From Flavobacteriaceae bacterium (GTDB lineage: Bacteria; Bacteroidota; Bacteroidia; Flavobacteriales; Flavobacteriaceae), in NCBI GenBank assembly GCA_947443815.1, contig CANEXR010000006.1, positions 1 through 26,658 of the forward strand: DNA of 26,658 nt. Direction: 5' to 3'. Below are positions 16,654 through 23,382 of this stretch, in pieces (position 1 is the stretch's first letter; each line of letters opens with the position of its first letter). The notes below the pieces were generated by a model. That model was given only the letters and a program-made list of their open reading frames with translations. It did no database searches and was not told the origin of the DNA. Both the position numbers and the translations under genes were made by a program.

Positions 16654-17295
16654 CTATAAATAAATGATTAAATTTCCATTAAGCATACTTGTATTTCCTT
16701 TGAAATTAACGCCTGGATTTTTACTGTTTAAATTACTAAGTGAATTCATTAAGCCATATTGATAGGAAACATTTAAACGAAGATGTTTTACACCAAATGT
16801 AATTCCTGCAGTGGGATAAAAATTAAATTTAGAAATGTCTTCAATGTCTTTAGCTAATAAAGTTGTTCCTGTAATGCTATTATTTTCATTGTCGCTATTC
16901 GTTTTAAGTTTTCCATTAAATTGTACAATTGGGCCAAACTCAACACTCAAATGATCCTCAATGAATATGTAACTCAATTGCAAGGATATTTGAGCAGATG
17001 GTAATGTGTAATTTACGTCTTCATTAAGTAATACTAAATTTTTTGTAGCAACGTTAAAATTATTTTCGCTAAACTGTATGGCATACACCATATCCCAATT
17101 ATCATAAAAATTCCCTCGCATAGAAAGTCCAGCATTCCACCCTAAATCAGGTTTTGTTTCAAAATTTTTTGTGTTCAAAGTACATTGGTTAACACCAAAA
17201 AAAATACCAATTCTATTGGAATCTCTGTAATCATATTGTGCAAAAGAACCATAAGAAAGCATAATAAAAACGAAAGCAAATACTATTTTTTTCAT
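16654..17295 (-). CDS. Outer-membrane beta-barrel protein (porin-like/PorT-like), function unknown
   Basis: A 213-residue protein with a Sec signal peptide, MKKIVFAFVFIMLSYGSFAQ, cleaved probably after SFA or FAQ. The mature part alternates amphipathic strands typical of a small eight- to ten-stranded barrel: IGIFFGVNQCTL, WNAGLSMRGNF, MVYAIQFSEN, AQISLQLSYIF, LSVEFGPIVQF, YPTAGITFGVK, LRLNVSYQYGLM. It ends in LNGNLIIYL, alternating hydrophobic residues that would suit a Bam recognition strand. This architecture is common in Bacteroidota and gives no specific role. Divergent from the SPFH gene across 78 bp; convergent with gltX. Confidence 0.8.
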   Translation of the reverse strand: MKKIVFAFVFIMLSYGSFAQYDYRDSNRIGIFFGVNQCTLNTKNFETKPDLGWNAGLSMRGNFYDNWDMVYAIQFSENNFNVATKNLVLLNEDVNYTLPSAQISLQLSYIFIEDHLSVEFGPIVQFNGKLKTNSDNENNSITGTTLLAKDIEDISKFNFYPTAGITFGVKHLRLNVSYQYGLMNSLSNLNSKNPGVNFKGNTSMLNGNLIIYL

Positions 17296-17373
17296 GTGTT
17301 TGAATTTAAAGAAGGTAAACCTAAAGAATTTTTGTAATTTAACAGTAATTTTTTAACTAAATTATACTGTAAT

Positions 17374-18336
17374 ATGGACATTTCATTGTTAGTTTTTCTT
17401 GTAGTAGTGCTCTTTATTTTTCTTTCCTCTTTTTTTACCGTAAAACAACAAACTACAGTTGTAGTAGAACGATTTGGTAAATTTTTGAGTATCAGACAAT
17501 CTGGTTTGCAATTGAAAATTCCTTTGATTGATAGAATTGCTGGACGTGTCAATCTAAAAATACAACAATTAGACGTTATTATTGAAACCAAAACCAAAGA
17601 TAATGTATTTGTAAAACTTAAAGTTTCGGTACAATTTATGGTTTTAAAAGATACCGTTTATGATGCTTTTTACAAACTAGAATACCCACATGATCAAATT
17701 ACCTCTTATGTATTTGATGTAGTTCGAGCCGAAGTTCCTAAACTAAAATTAGATGATGTTTTTGAACGAAAAGACGATATTGCCATTGCTGTAAAAAGCG
17801 AACTAAATGAAGCGATGACTACCTATGGATATACAATTATCAACACATTAGTAACTGATATTGATCCCGATATTCAAGTAAAAAATGCTATGAACAGAAT
17901 CAATGCTGCCGACAGAGAAAAAACGGTAGCAGAATTTGAAGCAGAAGCCTCAAGAATTAGAATTGTAGCTAAAGCAAAAGCTGAGGCAGAAAGCAAGCGT
18001 TTACAAGGACAAGGAATTGCTGACCAAAGACGTGAAATTGCTAGAGGATTAGTAGAAAGTGTTGATGTTTTGAACAAAGTTGGAATCAATTCTCAAGAAG
18101 CCTCAGCCTTAATTGTGGTTACACAGCATTATGATACCTTACAAGCTATTGGCGCAGATACCAACTCAAATTTAATACTTTTGCCAAATTCCCCACAAGC
18201 AGGAAGTGATATGTTGAATAATATGGTGGCCTCCTTTTCAGCTTCTAACCAAGTGGGTGAAATGATGAAAAAAACCAAGAGAGTGCATCCAAAAAAAGAG
18301 GAACACCATTCAAAACCTGAGGGAGAAGAAATCTAA
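17374..18336 (+). CDS. SPFH/band-7 domain membrane protein (stomatin/prohibitin-like)
   Basis: A 320-residue protein with one N-terminal membrane anchor (about residues 5-24) and an SPFH domain (about 25-190). VVERFGKFLSIRQSGLQLKIPLIDR is split here across the family's usual start, VVERFGKF then GLQLKIPLIDR. Next come TKTKDNVFVKLKVSVQF and RAEVPKLKLDDVF. After it lies the long Ala/Glu/Arg-rich helical region (190-245, EFEAEASRIRIVAKAKAEAESKRLQGQG) that drives oligomerisation. The tail is rich in Lys/Glu/His. SPFH proteins form cage-like assemblies in membrane microdomains and often act with proteases or NfeD partners. No NfeD gene lies next to it. It ends in a terminator shared with the converging small-gene operon. 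Confidence 0.92.
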   Translation: MDISLLVFLVVVLFIFLSSFFTVKQQTTVVVERFGKFLSIRQSGLQLKIPLIDRIAGRVNLKIQQLDVIIETKTKDNVFVKLKVSVQFMVLKDTVYDAFYKLEYPHDQITSYVFDVVRAEVPKLKLDDVFERKDDIAIAVKSELNEAMTTYGYTIINTLVTDIDPDIQVKNAMNRINAADREKTVAEFEAEASRIRIVAKAKAEAESKRLQGQGIADQRREIARGLVESVDVLNKVGINSQEASALIVVTQHYDTLQAIGADTNSNLILLPNSPQAGSDMLNNMVASFSASNQVGEMMKKTKRVHPKKEEHHSKPEGEEI

Positions 18337-18356
18337 AAACAATTTATAACTTATAA

Positions 18357-18382
18357 AAAAAGAGGCTTAATTGCCTCTTTTT
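18357..18382. terminator. Terminator after the SPFH gene, overlapping the end of the DUF6327 gene
   Basis: AAAAAGAGGC (18357-18366), loop TTAATT, GCCTCTTTTT (18373-18382): a perfect 10-bp stem with a T tract on either strand. The stop codon and last codons of the minus-strand DUF6327 gene sit in its loop and right arm. Confidence 0.88.
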
Positions 18383-18621
18383 CTATTTATAATCCAATTG
18401 ATAAGATAAGGTGTTGTGACTTGAATAATTTTTAGCAAAGAATCTGAAAAATAATTTTTATAAGAACCTAAAAACCCAGAAACAATATTTTTGGGTTCCA
18501 AACATTCCTTTGTTTTCTCAAAATTATAAATCAGTTTTTGAAAATGAATTTCTTTTTCTAATTTTAAAATCTCCAATTCTCTTTCGATTTCAGCGTAAGA
18601 CGAATATTTTTTGGTTTCCAT
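18367..18621 (-). CDS. DUF6327-like small protein
   Basis: An 84-residue protein. The N-terminal half is a charged amphipathic helix (YSSYAEIERELEILKLEKEI). The C-terminal half has a hydrophobic stretch (LLKIIQVTTPYLINWIINRK) that may lie in or on the membrane. I associate it with DUF6327, found in Flavobacteriaceae next to holin-like and YtxH genes; function unknown. It starts 2 nt after the stop of the holin-like gene, so it is surely co-transcribed. Its position as third, small, charged member is like yqjK behind yqjD-yqjE in E. coli, but I see no clear sequence match to YqjK. Confidence 0.75.
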   Translation of the reverse strand: METKKYSSYAEIERELEILKLEKEIHFQKLIYNFEKTKECLEPKNIVSGFLGSYKNYFSDSLLKIIQVTTPYLINWIINRKRGN

Positions 18622-18623
18622 AA

Positions 18624-18974
18624 TTAGTCGTTAAAAAAGATTTCTGAAAATTTCTCTAAAATAGGCCCTTCAATTATTTTGTCTTTTACTAAAAACAAAA
18701 GTCCCGTTATCACAAAATAAAGCCCACCAATGATAAGAAAACCTAATGCATTACTTTCTAAATAAGAACCTATTGCAAAAGCTGCTGCAATAGAACAAAA
18801 TAATAAAACCATACTGAAACACAAAAGAATTAAAGTAAACTTCAAAACCATAGTTGTGGACTTCATCGCCAATTTAAAACTGCGCAATTTATAATAGGCA
18901 ATATTACTTTCAATGTATTTTTGTGCCTGATCTTGGATGTTTTCGGTATGTTCTTTTAATTCTTCAAAAGCCAT
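18624..18974 (-). CDS. Phage-holin-3_6-like (YqjE-type) membrane protein
   Basis: A 116-residue protein with an N-terminal cytoplasmic amphipathic helix (LKEHTENIQDQAQKYIESNI) and two membrane segments (about 43-70 and 77-96), joined by a short loop, then a charged tail. This is the layout of the Phage_holin_3_6 family, to which E. coli YqjE belongs; despite the name, chromosomal members are not lysis proteins. Middle gene of the YtxH operon: 39 bp after YtxH, 2 bp before the DUF6327 gene. Nothing phage-like is nearby. Confidence 0.82.
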   Translation of the reverse strand: MAFEELKEHTENIQDQAQKYIESNIAYYKLRSFKLAMKSTTMVLKFTLILLCFSMVLLFCSIAAAFAIGSYLESNALGFLIIGGLYFVITGLLFLVKDKIIEGPILEKFSEIFFND

Positions 18975-19013
18975 GATATGAATTTTAGTTTTCGATCGTT
19001 TTTTGTAAGCTAC

Positions 19014-19343
19014 TTATTTTTGAAGTTTTGCATTTTCTTTTTTTAATTCAGTCAATTTTGTTTCTAAAAAAGAAATCACATCTTCCGTTTTATGACTCAT
19101 ATTTGAAACCATGTCTTCGTATGAATCTTCGAAATTGCATTTTGTATTAGCAAACTTATTTTTCAATTGCTCTGATACATCTTCTAATTTTTGTTTCAAA
19201 TCATCTTTAGCTTCATCAAAACCGTCTTTGATTTTTTCTCTAGTTTTGGAACCTTTATCAGGAGCAAACAAAATTCCCATTCCAACACCAATTGCTGCAC
19301 CGGTCAAAAGTGCCAATATTGTATTTCCTGTATTATTTGACAT
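19014..19343 (-). CDS. YtxH domain protein
   Basis: A 109-residue protein. Residues 8-28 (ILALLTGAAIGVGMGILFAP) form the Gly-rich membrane segment typical of YtxH domains, directly followed by the conserved DKGSKTREKI. The rest is a charged helix (DEAKDDLKQKLEDVSEQLKN and on to the end) that should form a coiled coil in the cytoplasm. YtxH proteins are linked to general stress in Bacillus. Here it leads a three-gene operon with a holin-like and a DUF6327 protein, which suggests a joint role at the cytoplasmic membrane, probably in stress or stationary phase (inference). Confidence 0.88.
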   Translation of the reverse strand: MSNNTGNTILALLTGAAIGVGMGILFAPDKGSKTREKIKDGFDEAKDDLKQKLEDVSEQLKNKFANTKCNFEDSYEDMVSNMSHKTEDVISFLETKLTELKKENAKLQK

Positions 19344-19371
19344 GATTTTTCTATTTGAATTAATAATAGTT

Positions 19372-19401
19372 TAAAAGTACACTTTTTATTAACATTCGCA
19401 A
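19372..19401 (-). promoter_or_regulatory. Candidate promoter for the YtxH operon
   Basis: On the minus strand TTG (19399-19401), 19 nt, then TACTTTTA (19372-19379), seven of eight matches to TAnnTTTG. It leaves a leader of about 20-25 nt before the ATG at 19343. Confidence 0.45.
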
Positions 19402-19582
19402 GTTAACAAGTCGTTAAAGTGACCTGAAAAGGCTCGGAAATTAAAATAAAAAGCGCTGTTAAACAAAATTTTAATAAATAGATATTTTGTTGCTAAGCTA
19501 AAAATATTGCTTTAAAAACGAGTTATGCAGGCCGTTTTTGATTATAAAAATCGATGAGAATATAATTAAATATAAGAAATAT

Positions 19583-19618
19583 CAATAATAATAAAAGCCC
19601 GCATTAAAGCAGGCTTTT
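19583..19618 (-). terminator. Rho-independent terminator of glnS
   Basis: On the minus strand AAAAGCCTGC, loop TTTAAT, GCGGGCTTTT, then a T-rich tail (TATTATTATT). The stem carries one mismatch. It lies about 40 bp after the glnS stop. Confidence 0.85.
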
Positions 19619-19655
19619 GATTTGTAAAACTTATAATTAAAAAAAGGTTTGAAAA

Positions 19656-21752
19656 TTATACTTCATTTAAAAGTGACAACACTTTTTCGTTTTTTTCATT
19701 CTTTAGCAAATCTAAAAGTGCCTCTTTAAAATTTTCGAAATTGAGAGCGTCATTTTTTAAATTATGAATTACCGAAATTCTAACAGCTGCTAATTGACTT
19801 TTTAAAGACATTGAATATAATTTAATCAACGAGTCAAATTCAACATCCGAAGCGGTAACTTTATTAGAATATTGCAAAATTAAATTGGCAAACAATAAAG
19901 AGTTGTTATCGTTTTTGACATTTTTTACAATCGTTTGGTTTAGTAAACTAAAATTATCAATGCTTTTTATACTTTCGATGATATTTTCAAGAAGTAAATT
20001 AGCGTTATTTTCGTCTTTTTCTTTAACGTATTTATTAATTTCTTTTTGGGTATTCATCAATAGATTTTGCTCTTTTTTGCCTTTTTCTTCCCAAGCATCT
20101 TTAAGTCCAACGGTTTTATTAAAAACTAATTTTCCTTCTTGAGAATCTTTGTCTACATTAAAATAACCCAATCGTTGAAACTGAAATTTATCACCAGATT
20201 TAACTGTTGCAAGACTTGGTTCAAGATATCCTTTTACCGTTTCCAAAGAATTATTGTTCATAAACTCCAAGAAATTTTTCTCTTTATGACTGTCAGGAGC
20301 TTCATCTATAAATAACCGATCATAGAGACGAACTTCGGCTTCGATAGCATGAGAAATGGCAACCCAATGCAAGGTTCCAGCTACTTTGCGTTTACTAGCC
20401 TCGCTCCCACTTCCACTTAATGAATCCGTGTCATAAGTAGCTTGAATTTGAGTAATAATGCCATCAGCATCTTTGATAACACTTTCTCCTTTAATGATAT
20501 ATCCATTTTTAAGTCGCACTTCATTACCAATACTTAAACGAAAAAATTTAGCCGGAGCTACTTCAAGAAAATCTTCTCTTTCAATGTATAATTCACGAGA
20601 AAAAGGTAATTTTCTATAACCCGCATTTTCATCTTCTTGATTGTTTTCGGCATCAAGCCATTCTTCTTTTCCTTCAGGATAATTAGTAATAACGAGTTTA
20701 ACAGGATCTAAAACCGCCATAACTCTGGGTGCGTTTTTATTCAAATCCTCACGCAAACAAAAATCTAAAAGCGAAACATCAATTACATTCTCCCGCTTAG
20801 CAACACCAATATTATCACAAAATTTTCGAATCGAAGCTGCTGTATATCCCCTTCTTCGCAATCCAGAAATGGTAGGCATTCTAGGATCATCCCAACCATT
20901 AACAATGTTTTCCTGAACCAATTGCAATAATTTTCGTTTGCTCATTACAGTGTAATTTAGGTTCAAACGGGCAAATTCATATTGATGTGGTCTTACTTTT
21001 GTATCCTCATAAATTTGGTCTAAAAACCATTCGTATAATTCTCTGTGCATTACAAATTCTAAGGTACAAATCGAATGTGATATTTGCTCAATATAATCAC
21101 TTTCGCCATGCGCATAATCATACATGGGATAAATATTCCAATCATTTCCAGTACGGTGATGGTGGCGGTGCAAAATGCGGTACATCAAAGGATCACGCAT
21201 CAACATATTGGTAGAAGTCATATCAATTTTAGCTCTCAAAACATGAGTTCCTTCAGCAAAATCTCCATTTTTCATTCCTGTGAATAAAGCTAAATTTTCG
21301 GCAACTGAACGATTTCTATACGGTCCATCAACACCAGGTTGCGTAGGAGTCCCTTTCTGAAAAGCCATTTCTTCCGAAGATTGACTGTCCACATAAGCTT
21401 TGCCATTTTTAATCATTGCCACAGCCCAATCATATAATTGTTGGAAATAATCAGATGAATACCGTTCTTCAGTCCAATTAAAACCCAACCATTTCAAGTC
21501 TTCTTTAATAGCATCTACATATTCTTGCTCTTCTTTGGCAGGATTGGTATCGTCAAAACGAAGATTTACAGGAGCATTGTATTTTAAACCTAAACCAAAA
21601 TTCAAACAAATCGATTTGGCATGACCAATATGTAAATAGCCATTCGGTTCAGGCGGAAAACGAAAACGTAATTTATCTTGAGGAAAACCGCTTGCTAAAC
21701 TGTCCTCTATAATTTGTTCAATAAAATGAAGTGATTTCTCTTCTGATGCCAT
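19656..21752 (-). CDS. glnS: Glutamine--tRNA ligase with C-terminal extension
   Basis: Class Ib synthetase charging tRNA-Gln directly. The signature HIGH is at residues 41-44 (PPEPNGYLHIGHAKS) and the KMSKS-type loop is VMSKRK at 269-274. LRFDDTNPAKEEQEYVDAI and GWDDPRMPTISGLRRRG are diagnostic for GlnRS rather than GluRS. The two beta-barrel anticodon-binding domains run to about residue 550 (FQRLGYFNVDKDS ... FNKTVGLKDAW). The E. coli enzyme ends near there (about 554 residues), but this one continues for about 143 residues. That tail is Lys/Asn/Leu-rich, helical, and ends with short HEAT-like units (LAAVRISVIHNLKN, FENFKEALLDLLKN). The tail does not look like the YqeY-type appendage of Deinococcus GlnRS, though I cannot align it. 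Divergent from folB. Confidence 0.96.
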   Translation of the reverse strand: MASEEKSLHFIEQIIEDSLASGFPQDKLRFRFPPEPNGYLHIGHAKSICLNFGLGLKYNAPVNLRFDDTNPAKEEQEYVDAIKEDLKWLGFNWTEERYSSDYFQQLYDWAVAMIKNGKAYVDSQSSEEMAFQKGTPTQPGVDGPYRNRSVAENLALFTGMKNGDFAEGTHVLRAKIDMTSTNMLMRDPLMYRILHRHHHRTGNDWNIYPMYDYAHGESDYIEQISHSICTLEFVMHRELYEWFLDQIYEDTKVRPHQYEFARLNLNYTVMSKRKLLQLVQENIVNGWDDPRMPTISGLRRRGYTAASIRKFCDNIGVAKRENVIDVSLLDFCLREDLNKNAPRVMAVLDPVKLVITNYPEGKEEWLDAENNQEDENAGYRKLPFSRELYIEREDFLEVAPAKFFRLSIGNEVRLKNGYIIKGESVIKDADGIITQIQATYDTDSLSGSGSEASKRKVAGTLHWVAISHAIEAEVRLYDRLFIDEAPDSHKEKNFLEFMNNNSLETVKGYLEPSLATVKSGDKFQFQRLGYFNVDKDSQEGKLVFNKTVGLKDAWEEKGKKEQNLLMNTQKEINKYVKEKDENNANLLLENIIESIKSIDNFSLLNQTIVKNVKNDNNSLLFANLILQYSNKVTASDVEFDSLIKLYSMSLKSQLAAVRISVIHNLKNDALNFENFKEALLDLLKNEKNEKVLSLLNEV

Positions 21753-21770
21753 TTTTTATAATTATTTTAG

Positions 21771-21778
21771 CAAAGATA
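21771..21778 (-). promoter_or_regulatory. -7 promoter element for glnS
   Basis: Minus-strand TATCTTTG, an exact TAnnTTTG match identical to the gltX -7 element, 19 bp before the glnS ATG. The -33 region overlaps the AAGGTTT repeats and has no clear TTG. Confidence 0.55.
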
Positions 21779-21783
21779 AAAAA

Positions 21784-21830
21784 AAGGTTTAAGGTTTAAG
21801 GTTTAAAGTTACTTAAGTGCCGTTAAACCT
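21784..21830. repeat. Three tandem AAGGTTT units plus inverted copy between glnS and folB
   Basis: AAGGTTT occurs three times head to tail at 21784-21804. The reverse complement TTAAACCT at 21823-21830 can pair with AGGTTTAA at 21799-21806. It lies in the shared divergent promoter region. Related AAACTTT strings recur at about 21839-21849 and 22282-22305. Confidence 0.6.
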
Positions 21831-21858
21831 GAAACTATAAACTTTAAACTAAGTTAAA

Positions 21859-22218
21859 ATGGGAATTATAAAACTAAAAAACATACGCACATTTTCCTAC
21901 CACGGTTGTTTAATTGAGGAAGGAAAAATTGGCTCAGATTACAGTGTTGATTTAGAAGTAAAAACAGACTTACGTAAATCATCCATTACCGATAATCTAG
22001 AAGATACGGTTGATTATGTACTATTGAATAAAATTGTTGAAGAAGAAATGGCTATTCGTGCCCATTTATTAGAGCATGTGGCGCATCGAATTATAGTCCG
22101 GGTCTTTGATGAAATTCCGTCTGTTTCGAAAACTACCGTGGCGGTTTCAAAATTAAACCCTCCTATAGGTGGTGATGTTGAATTAGTTACAATAGAAATG
22201 GAAGAATATAGAAATTAA
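21859..22218 (+). CDS. folB: Dihydroneopterin aldolase
   Basis: A 119-residue FolB enzyme that cleaves (and epimerises) 7,8-dihydroneopterin to 6-hydroxymethyl-dihydropterin in folate synthesis. The family pattern is visible: IKLKNIRTFSYHGCLIEEGKIG at the start, with the catalytic Tyr in the usual YHG context; DTVDYVLLNKIVEE in the middle; then LLEHVAHRI, with the conserved Glu that anchors the pterin; and KLNPPIGGDVE near the end. The length is normal. The ATG at 21859 begins two residues before the first strand. Divergent from glnS, and followed after about 115 bp by tRNA-Cys. No other folate genes are nearby. Confidence 0.95.
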   Translation: MGIIKLKNIRTFSYHGCLIEEGKIGSDYSVDLEVKTDLRKSSITDNLEDTVDYVLLNKIVEEEMAIRAHLLEHVAHRIIVRVFDEIPSVSKTTVAVSKLNPPIGGDVELVTIEMEEYRN

Positions 22219-22309
22219 TGTTTTTTGTATAAAAAAAGAACAGAAAATCTAATCTTGAAGTTTTTTAGTTTTTTTAGACGTTAAACTTTTAAACTTTAAA
22301 CTTTTTAGT

Positions 22310-22317
22310 TACTTTTG
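22310..22317 (+). promoter_or_regulatory. -7 promoter element for tRNA-Cys
   Basis: TACTTTTG matches TAnnTTTG and ends 16 bp before the mature tRNA 5' end. It is preceded by AAACTTT repeats and lacks a clear -33 TTG. Confidence 0.55.
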
Positions 22318-22333
22318 CCATCCGTTCTATAAT

Positions 22334-22404
22334 GGCGTCGTGGCCGAGCGGCTAGGCTGGGCTCTGCAAAAGCTCCTACTCCGGTTCGAATCCGGACGAT
22401 GCCT
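22334..22404 (+). tRNA. tRNA-Cys(GCA)
   Basis: Folds completely by hand. The acceptor GGCGTCG (22334-22340) pairs with CGATGCC (22397-22403) with one G-U, and the discriminator is U at 22404. The D stem is GCC/GGC. The anticodon stem (22359-22363 with 22371-22375) encloses loop CTGCAAA with anticodon GCA at 22366-22368. The variable loop is 4 nt, and the T stem (22380-22384 with 22392-22396) encloses TTCGAAT. Anticodon GCA reads Cys codons UGC and UGU. No CCA is encoded. It is followed at once by a strong terminator. Confidence 0.97.
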
Positions 22405-22407
22405 CTA

Positions 22408-22438
22408 AACCTTCAAGGAAACTTGGAGGTTTTTTTTA
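22408..22438 (+). terminator. Terminator of tRNA-Cys (repeat unit 1)
   Basis: A 10-bp stem, AACCTTCAAG / CTTGGAGGTT, with a GAAA tetraloop and one T-G pair, followed by a run of T. It starts 4 nt after the tRNA. Confidence 0.92.
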
Positions 22439-22496
22439 TGTTTAATTTTTAAGAAAAATTAAGTAAAGTTAGGGTTCGAATCCGGATGATGCTTTA

Positions 22497-22528
22497 AATA
22501 TTCAAGGAAACTTGGAGGTTTTTTTTAT
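22497..22528 (+). terminator. Terminator hairpin in repeat unit 2 (one mismatch)
   Basis: Same hairpin as at 22408, but the left arm reads AATATTCAAG, giving one mismatch and an extra G-U. The loop and T run are kept. Confidence 0.7.
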
Positions 22529-22586
22529 GTTTAATTTTTAAGAAAAATTAAGTAAAGTAGGGTTCGAATCCGGACGATGCCTCTAA

Positions 22587-22615
22587 ACCTTCAAGGAAAC
22601 TTGGAGGTTTTTTTA
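22587..22615 (+). terminator. Terminator hairpin in repeat unit 3
   Basis: The 10-bp stem and GAAA loop are the same as in unit 1, with a slightly shorter T run. It is the last structured element before the converging LysE-type gene. Confidence 0.75.
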
Positions 22616-22684
22616 TGGTTAATTTTTAAGAAAAATTAAGTAAAGTTAGGGGTTTGAATTAAAAGAAATTAATACTTTAAAAAC

Positions 22685-23362
22685 CTATTCATCAATCTTC
22701 TCCAATGCATTTTTAACTATTTCTTTTTCTTTTGGAAACCAACCTTGTGTTATTAAAACAATACCAAAAATCATAAGTACAATACTGATTCCTTTTTTAA
22801 CTTTAAGAATATTTGATGGTGTTAATTTTGATTTTAATTGTTTGGCTAATACTATTTTAATGCAATCAATTATCAAATAAGATACAATTACCGAAGTGAA
22901 AAAAGTCATCATTCTAGAGGTCTGCATTTCTAATTTTGGTCCAACTGAAATAATAATTGCCAACCAAAAACCAAGTACTCCAATATTAATAACATTTAAG
23001 AAAAAACCTTTTATAAAAAGACTGATATAATTTTTCTTAATGATTTCTTGATCAATTTCTTCGTACTTTATTTTTTCTTCTTTTTTTAATTTTACAAAAG
23101 AAATGATTCCATAAACTAACATTAAAATTCCACCAAACATAAAAAGTGCTGGTTTATCCTTCAAACTTTCTATTAATCGGTAACTGCCTAAATAAGCAAT
23201 TGCTATGAAGAAAATATCTCCAAAAACAACTCCAAAATCAAAAACTAAAGCCGCTCTAAATCCTTTTGTAATACTCGTTTCCAGTAATATAAAAAATACT
23301 GGACCTATCATAAAACTTAAAAAAATTCCCCAAGGAATCCCTGTAATAATATCGTTAATCAT
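22685..23362 (-). CDS. LysE/RhtB family transporter
   Basis: A 225-residue integral membrane protein with six likely membrane segments (about 8-30, 39-60, 72-90, 115-140, 150-170, 190-208). The N-terminus GIPWGIFLSFMIGPVFFILL contains the GxxxGP-type motif of the LysE/RhtB exporters (family COG1280), which export amino acids such as lysine, homoserine or threonine using the proton gradient. The substrate cannot be read from sequence. A charged loop (KLKKEEKIKYEEIDQEI) separates the two halves. It lies 20 bp after the head-GIN gene and is probably the last gene of the rnr operon. It converges on tRNA-Cys and its terminators. Confidence 0.87.
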   Translation of the reverse strand: MINDIITGIPWGIFLSFMIGPVFFILLETSITKGFRAALVFDFGVVFGDIFFIAIAYLGSYRLIESLKDKPALFMFGGILMLVYGIISFVKLKKEEKIKYEEIDQEIIKKNYISLFIKGFFLNVINIGVLGFWLAIIISVGPKLEMQTSRMMTFFTSVIVSYLIIDCIKIVLAKQLKSKLTPSNILKVKKGISIVLMIFGIVLITQGWFPKEKEIVKNALEKIDE

Positions 23363-23382
23363 TAAAATATAAATTGATTTTA

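Larger units (their letters stand above)
19344..19655. other. Intergenic stretch of 312 bp between glnS and the YtxH operon
   Basis: It holds the candidate YtxH promoter on the right-hand strand side and the glnS terminator near 19591-19618. The middle (about 19410-19580) is AT-rich, has no open frame worth calling and no folded RNA I can recognise. Confidence 0.6.
22383..22659 (+). repeat. About 90-bp tandem repeat of tRNA-Cys 3' end, terminator and second hairpin (three units plus a stub)
   Basis: Units begin at 22383 (the real tRNA T arm), 22473 and 22561, with a degenerate fourth start GGTTTGAATT at 22651, so the period is 90, 88 and 90 bp. Each full unit contains GGTTCGAATCCGGA and the acceptor 3' strand, the terminator hairpin, then a second perfect hairpin, TTAATTTTT-AAG-AAAAATTAA. 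Unit 3 is nearly identical to unit 1; unit 2 differs mainly in the acceptor strand (GATGATGCTTTAAATA). Units 2 and 3 lack the 5' part of any tRNA. Confidence 0.92.

Noticed and set aside
18624..18974. Prophage lysis gene (holin)
   Set aside because: The Phage_holin_3_6 name is historical; the gene sits in a chromosomal YtxH operon with no endolysin or other phage gene.
22383..22659. CRISPR array or multiple full tRNA genes
   Set aside because: The repeats are adjacent units of 88-90 bp without unique spacers, and units 2 and 3 contain only the 3' quarter of a tRNA.
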